Source: Numida meleagris
Lineage: Eukaryota > Chordata > Aves > Galliformes > Numididae
DNA length: 64,000 bases
Direction of reading: 5' to 3'
Assembly (NCBI RefSeq): GCF_002078875.1
Contig: NC_034410.1
Location: 77,654,661-77,718,660 of the forward strand
Shown: positions 60,522-64,000 of the stretch, piece by piece
Layout of the letters: every line of letters starts with the position of its first letter
How positions within the stretch are numbered: the first letter of the stretch is position 1
The notes under the pieces: generated by a model
Databases searched by the model: none
What the model was told of the DNA's origin: nothing
What the model saw: the letters and a program-made list of their open reading frames with translations, nothing else
Position numbers and translations under genes: made by a program

Positions 60522-63500
60522 AAAGCAGTAGGGACTACTGCACTCTGCAGAAAGAATGTTTCACAATGCATAGCAGTGCAAGGTCCCACATGCTGTTCTG
60601 CAGTATAATTTGGTACTTGACAGGAAAGGCCACTTCTCAAAGTAAAACATAGCTCATTTTTCATGCTGGTTTGCTTCTTTGGGCTGCTGACAACTTTACC
60701 AGTTAGCAGAAGCGTCAGCACTTATTTAAGGAAGAGTTGCCTAGAGGCTCAAATTCCCTCACCTTACACAAAACGTAACAGCAGCAGTTATGCCTGCCCA
60801 GACTGTGACCAGATGAAAATCCTAACGATGTTTTAGATGCAGCAGTGCTTACGGTGTTTGGAAGTGGAAGGACGGGGAGTGCAGATGTAAAGTGTTACAT
60901 ACACGCTCACATCTTGGGGCTTCATTTCAGGTTGCTTTTCGACTACCTATTATTAACAGCTGTCAGAGTCAGGAAGCATGCTTCTTTGTGGAGGATAAAC
61001 TAGTGGTAGAAAGTCTAATTCTTTTCTGAACAAGCTTTTTTCTGCTTGCACACACAAGCCTGGTCTTAGTAAATGCTTTTTTCAGCTAGTCTCTGTATCC
61101 CTCAGGAAACACTGTATCACGTGTATTGCGAGTAGTAGTGTACATGGAGATCTAATTACCTGACATGCAAGATAACGAACTGTAGATGCATAAGGGTCAC
61201 CAATATGCAGATTGATGTGGCAACCAGCTTTTGCAGCAACAAGATTTTGTTCAAGATGAAAAGAATCATGTGTCTTTCTTCCTAGCTGTTATCTTCAGAC
61301 CCATCTACAAGAATAGATGAAGTGGCTACAGCAGAAAGGAGGCTACCTATTAAACCCCTTCTGCACATAAAATTCCCATCCCTGTTTATGCTGAAGCTGA
61401 CTGGTGTTGTTACGAAGCAGCATGGCAAGCTTCTGCTCCACAACTGGTCTGGCCTGGAGGCAGATTTACATCACTGTTTCTTCTGCATGTTAACCAGTCT
61501 CTGCCCTTACTGGCCCAGAACCACGGCACACTGCCACAAACATGCAGCTAAAGAGCAAGCATACACTGCATGGTGTGAACAGGCCAGATAACATTTAACG
61601 TTCCTGAATATGGAAGAAGATCTGCTGCTATATCTCTAGGTCTCTTCTCTTATGAATACAGACGTACCAGTAGAGAAGATAAAATCTGACAGTCATGATT
61701 TCTCCCTCTGGTCCCATGACAGCTCACGCTACTGGTCCACATGCTAAAGCCCACTCAGAAACTAGAAGACACACACGCTCTTCTGTTTTCCCTGGAAGTA
61801 TTCATTTCATTGGCACTGTTGTTTTTCTTCTTGTCTGCTTTGTCTCTTCTAGATCCTGCGTATTCCAGGAACTTGTGAACATTATTCTGCTTCAGGCTAT
61901 ACTTCTGGTAAAAGTCATATGCCCTTAACTCAAAGAATTTATTTTGTTGCTCTTGTGTAATATGATTTACTTTGCCCTTGCGTAGGAGCTGGGATGGAAG
62001 CAGACGCTAAAATAGCCACAAGCGTTTTGATTATGGGAATCCTCTAGTCATAACTAGAGAAGGGATGCATTCAGTTCTGCCCTTGATGTGTGGCACAAGT
62101 TTTATTTCCTTACATAAGTACAGTAGGCAGAAATGAGCTAAAATGCTGGGAAATAATGAAATGCATGACCCAGAAAAAAAGAAAGAACAGTGGAATAATA
62201 ATACGTAACATTTGTGCACTACAGTTAAAGAAACATGGAATGGCAAAATTGTTAAGCTAGCAAAACCTCAAGGAAGAACTTATTTTCCATTTTAGATCTG
62301 AAGAATCAATCTTGATATATTTTTTATGTAAGGAATTTTGTTAAGTTGTTGTTATATGGATTGTCCTGAGGCCGCTATCTGGCTGAGTAATCTTTGCTTG
62401 TTCATCAATGTAGGACAATCCATTATGAATGGACCATCTTATTGCCTTGAGGAATTTCAAAGATGAGTCCTTAAATGGCTTTGTATCAAATTAACTTTTA
62501 CATATGTTATGTATATTACTCACAACGGTGCTACTGAGCCCATGCTGAAGGCTCCAACCAATATTTAATCAATGGGGGCTTTCACAGGGAATAATGAAAT
62601 ACAGTTTGCACAGATGACCATCAATTACATGGATCAGAACCTGGGATTATTTCTTTTGTTGGTTTTGGAACATGAAGTCTGTGAATTTCATTCTCTTTTC
62701 TCCAGAATTAGATTTCTTTGGAGGAAAAATCCTGGAAGAGAGATGAAAAAAGATTTCTATGAAAATTTAATTATATTTTCTGAAAACACCATAAGAAACA
62801 TTTAGAACTGAGGTTATAAAGTTCTCTATTCCTAAAATTGCTATCAGAAAGATAGCAGGAAGAATGAAAATCTTAACTAGAATGATTATTTTCTAATATG
62901 ATCATGTATAGATATATATACACATACACACACACAAGTTAGGCAGAGCAGATATAATATTTTTCATGCAAATATCTACCCCCTAGGTCAGACTTAAAAT
63001 AAGGAGAACGCCCATTTTAATTATAAAATGTTGCAGCTTTTTTTTGGCTCTTATAGTAACAAAGAAAAAGCTCCAAGCATAAATGAAGCGATGCCAACAC
63101 AGTTATCTAATTTATACTAATTAAAAAAAAAATGGAGAAATGAACAGCCCCTCTATCTCCCTATAAGAACTTGTTAGCAAACTCAGGAGCAAACTCAAGA
63201 TTTAGACAGTTCAAGACAGCTTTTACAATAGTTGAAGATGTGCTTCCACAATTATTGACATAGTTACTGCGTCTAAATAAGGGTTATAAAGAGACTACAG
63301 TAAAGGTATACTGATTTCCTGAAAGTATTTATTGTCATTTATTCTATCTTCTAATTTGAAGCTTTGCTATTAATAGTTTAGTGGGGTTCCAAACAAATTT
63401 CACTGTAGGTGGGCTGAGGACTGTTGCCCACTCTACCAGGATTTTAGGCTTTGCCTGGGTGCCATCATGAAGATAAAATCTTTGCACTGAAATAGTTTGT

Positions 63501-64000
63501 CATTTCTGCTGCTAGAACTATCCTAAATTAGACACTATTCTCTGAAGCCAGAAGAATCTACTGATAAGAGGAGGAGAGAACAAGCTTGTGTATTGCTTTT
63601 GGTGTTTGTATGGCATCGCAGCAGGCTGTTTCCGTGGGGACTATATCCCTGTCATGACCATGTGGTATGTCGCATCTCTTCAACTGCACTGCATGTAATA
63701 GAGTAGTACATGGCTTGTGCTACTAAGTTCTTTGGGCAAACCATGATAACTGAAGGCAAGCATGAAGGCAAGAACTGCCCTTCTCATATTTATCATGCTG
63801 GCCTTCAGATATGCAAAATTCATTTGCATATCACGTTTGCCAAACTGAAAACAAAAAGTTCTTTTGTTCTCCATATAAAGTCTAGGGCCATATTGTTGCC
63901 CAGAGGGAAAATATATTTTGGTTTGTCACAAGCTGAATAAGAAGGCCAGCTGCAAATGATCTACCTTTCATTATTATTTCATATGCCAAAACTTTTCTTT
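60522..64000. other. Gene-free flank to the end of the window
   Basis: No exon or repeat body is recognised. The notable structures are a perfect 12-bp inverted repeat at 62356-62423 and a short TA/CA run at 62911-62937. Confidence 0.55.
62356..62423. repeat. Perfect 12-bp inverted repeat with 44-base loop
   Basis: ATGGATTGTCCT (62356-62367) and AGGACAATCCAT (62412-62423) are exact reverse complements. The spacer is ordinary single-copy-looking sequence. It could fold as a hairpin or be the remnant of a small palindromic element. Confidence 0.7.

Noticed and set aside
1..64000. tRNA, rRNA or a novel multi-gene system
   Set aside because: A read-through found no cloverleaf, no rRNA-like block and no cluster of related genes. 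The content is one gene end plus repeat-bearing intergenic DNA.

Overview
The window looks like avian nuclear DNA: one GC-rich CpG-island promoter with a vertebrate first coding exon, and about 60 kb of AT-rich, gene-free sequence carrying many CR1 LINE fragments, two Galluhop-type mariner copies and ERV long terminal repeats. CR1 dominance, the 8-bp CR1 tail repeat ATTCTATG and Galluhop-like mariners point to a bird, most likely a galliform such as chicken or a close relative. The species cannot be settled from the sequence alone. There is no prokaryotic content.

The only gene I can support is ADCY2 (adenylate cyclase type 2). It lies on the minus strand and only its first coding exon is present (1782 down to 1558, 75 codons), followed by a consensus splice donor and the start of intron 1 (1557 down to 1). 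The gene body continues off the left edge. The exon sits inside a CpG island (about 1000-2110). A CCAAT box and a TATA-like element near 2180 and 2145 may mark the start of transcription.

Everything from about 2200 to 64000 is upstream flank. In mammals the region upstream of ADCY2 is a gene desert towards TENT4A, and the absence of exons here fits that. The recognisable content is repeats of several ages. Young to middle-aged CR1 3' ends lie at 2405, 13385, 23891, 33072, 33519, 37506, 43930, 46121, 52935, 55411 and 60352. Very old CR1 remnants lie at 9669, 20180, 22040/23120, 24700, 27185, 45577 and possibly 26530. One old CR1 region is interrupted by a hAT-like DNA transposon (22496-23114). 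There is a solo ERV LTR with a perfect 5-bp target duplication (11908-12436), a second LTR-like fragment (41420-41940), and two internally deleted mariners (29462-30020 and 43255-43594). Low-complexity tracts include a purine-only run at 14106-14311 and a T20/A22 pair near 28312-28471.

No operon, RNA gene, CRISPR array or novel multi-gene system is visible. The ORFs in the flank are either pieces of CR1 or mariner protein, or chance frames. The most interesting items are the nested and rearranged repeats, two unexplained GC-rich segments (57600-57960 and 58440-58800), and the open frame that runs upstream of the ADCY2 start codon.
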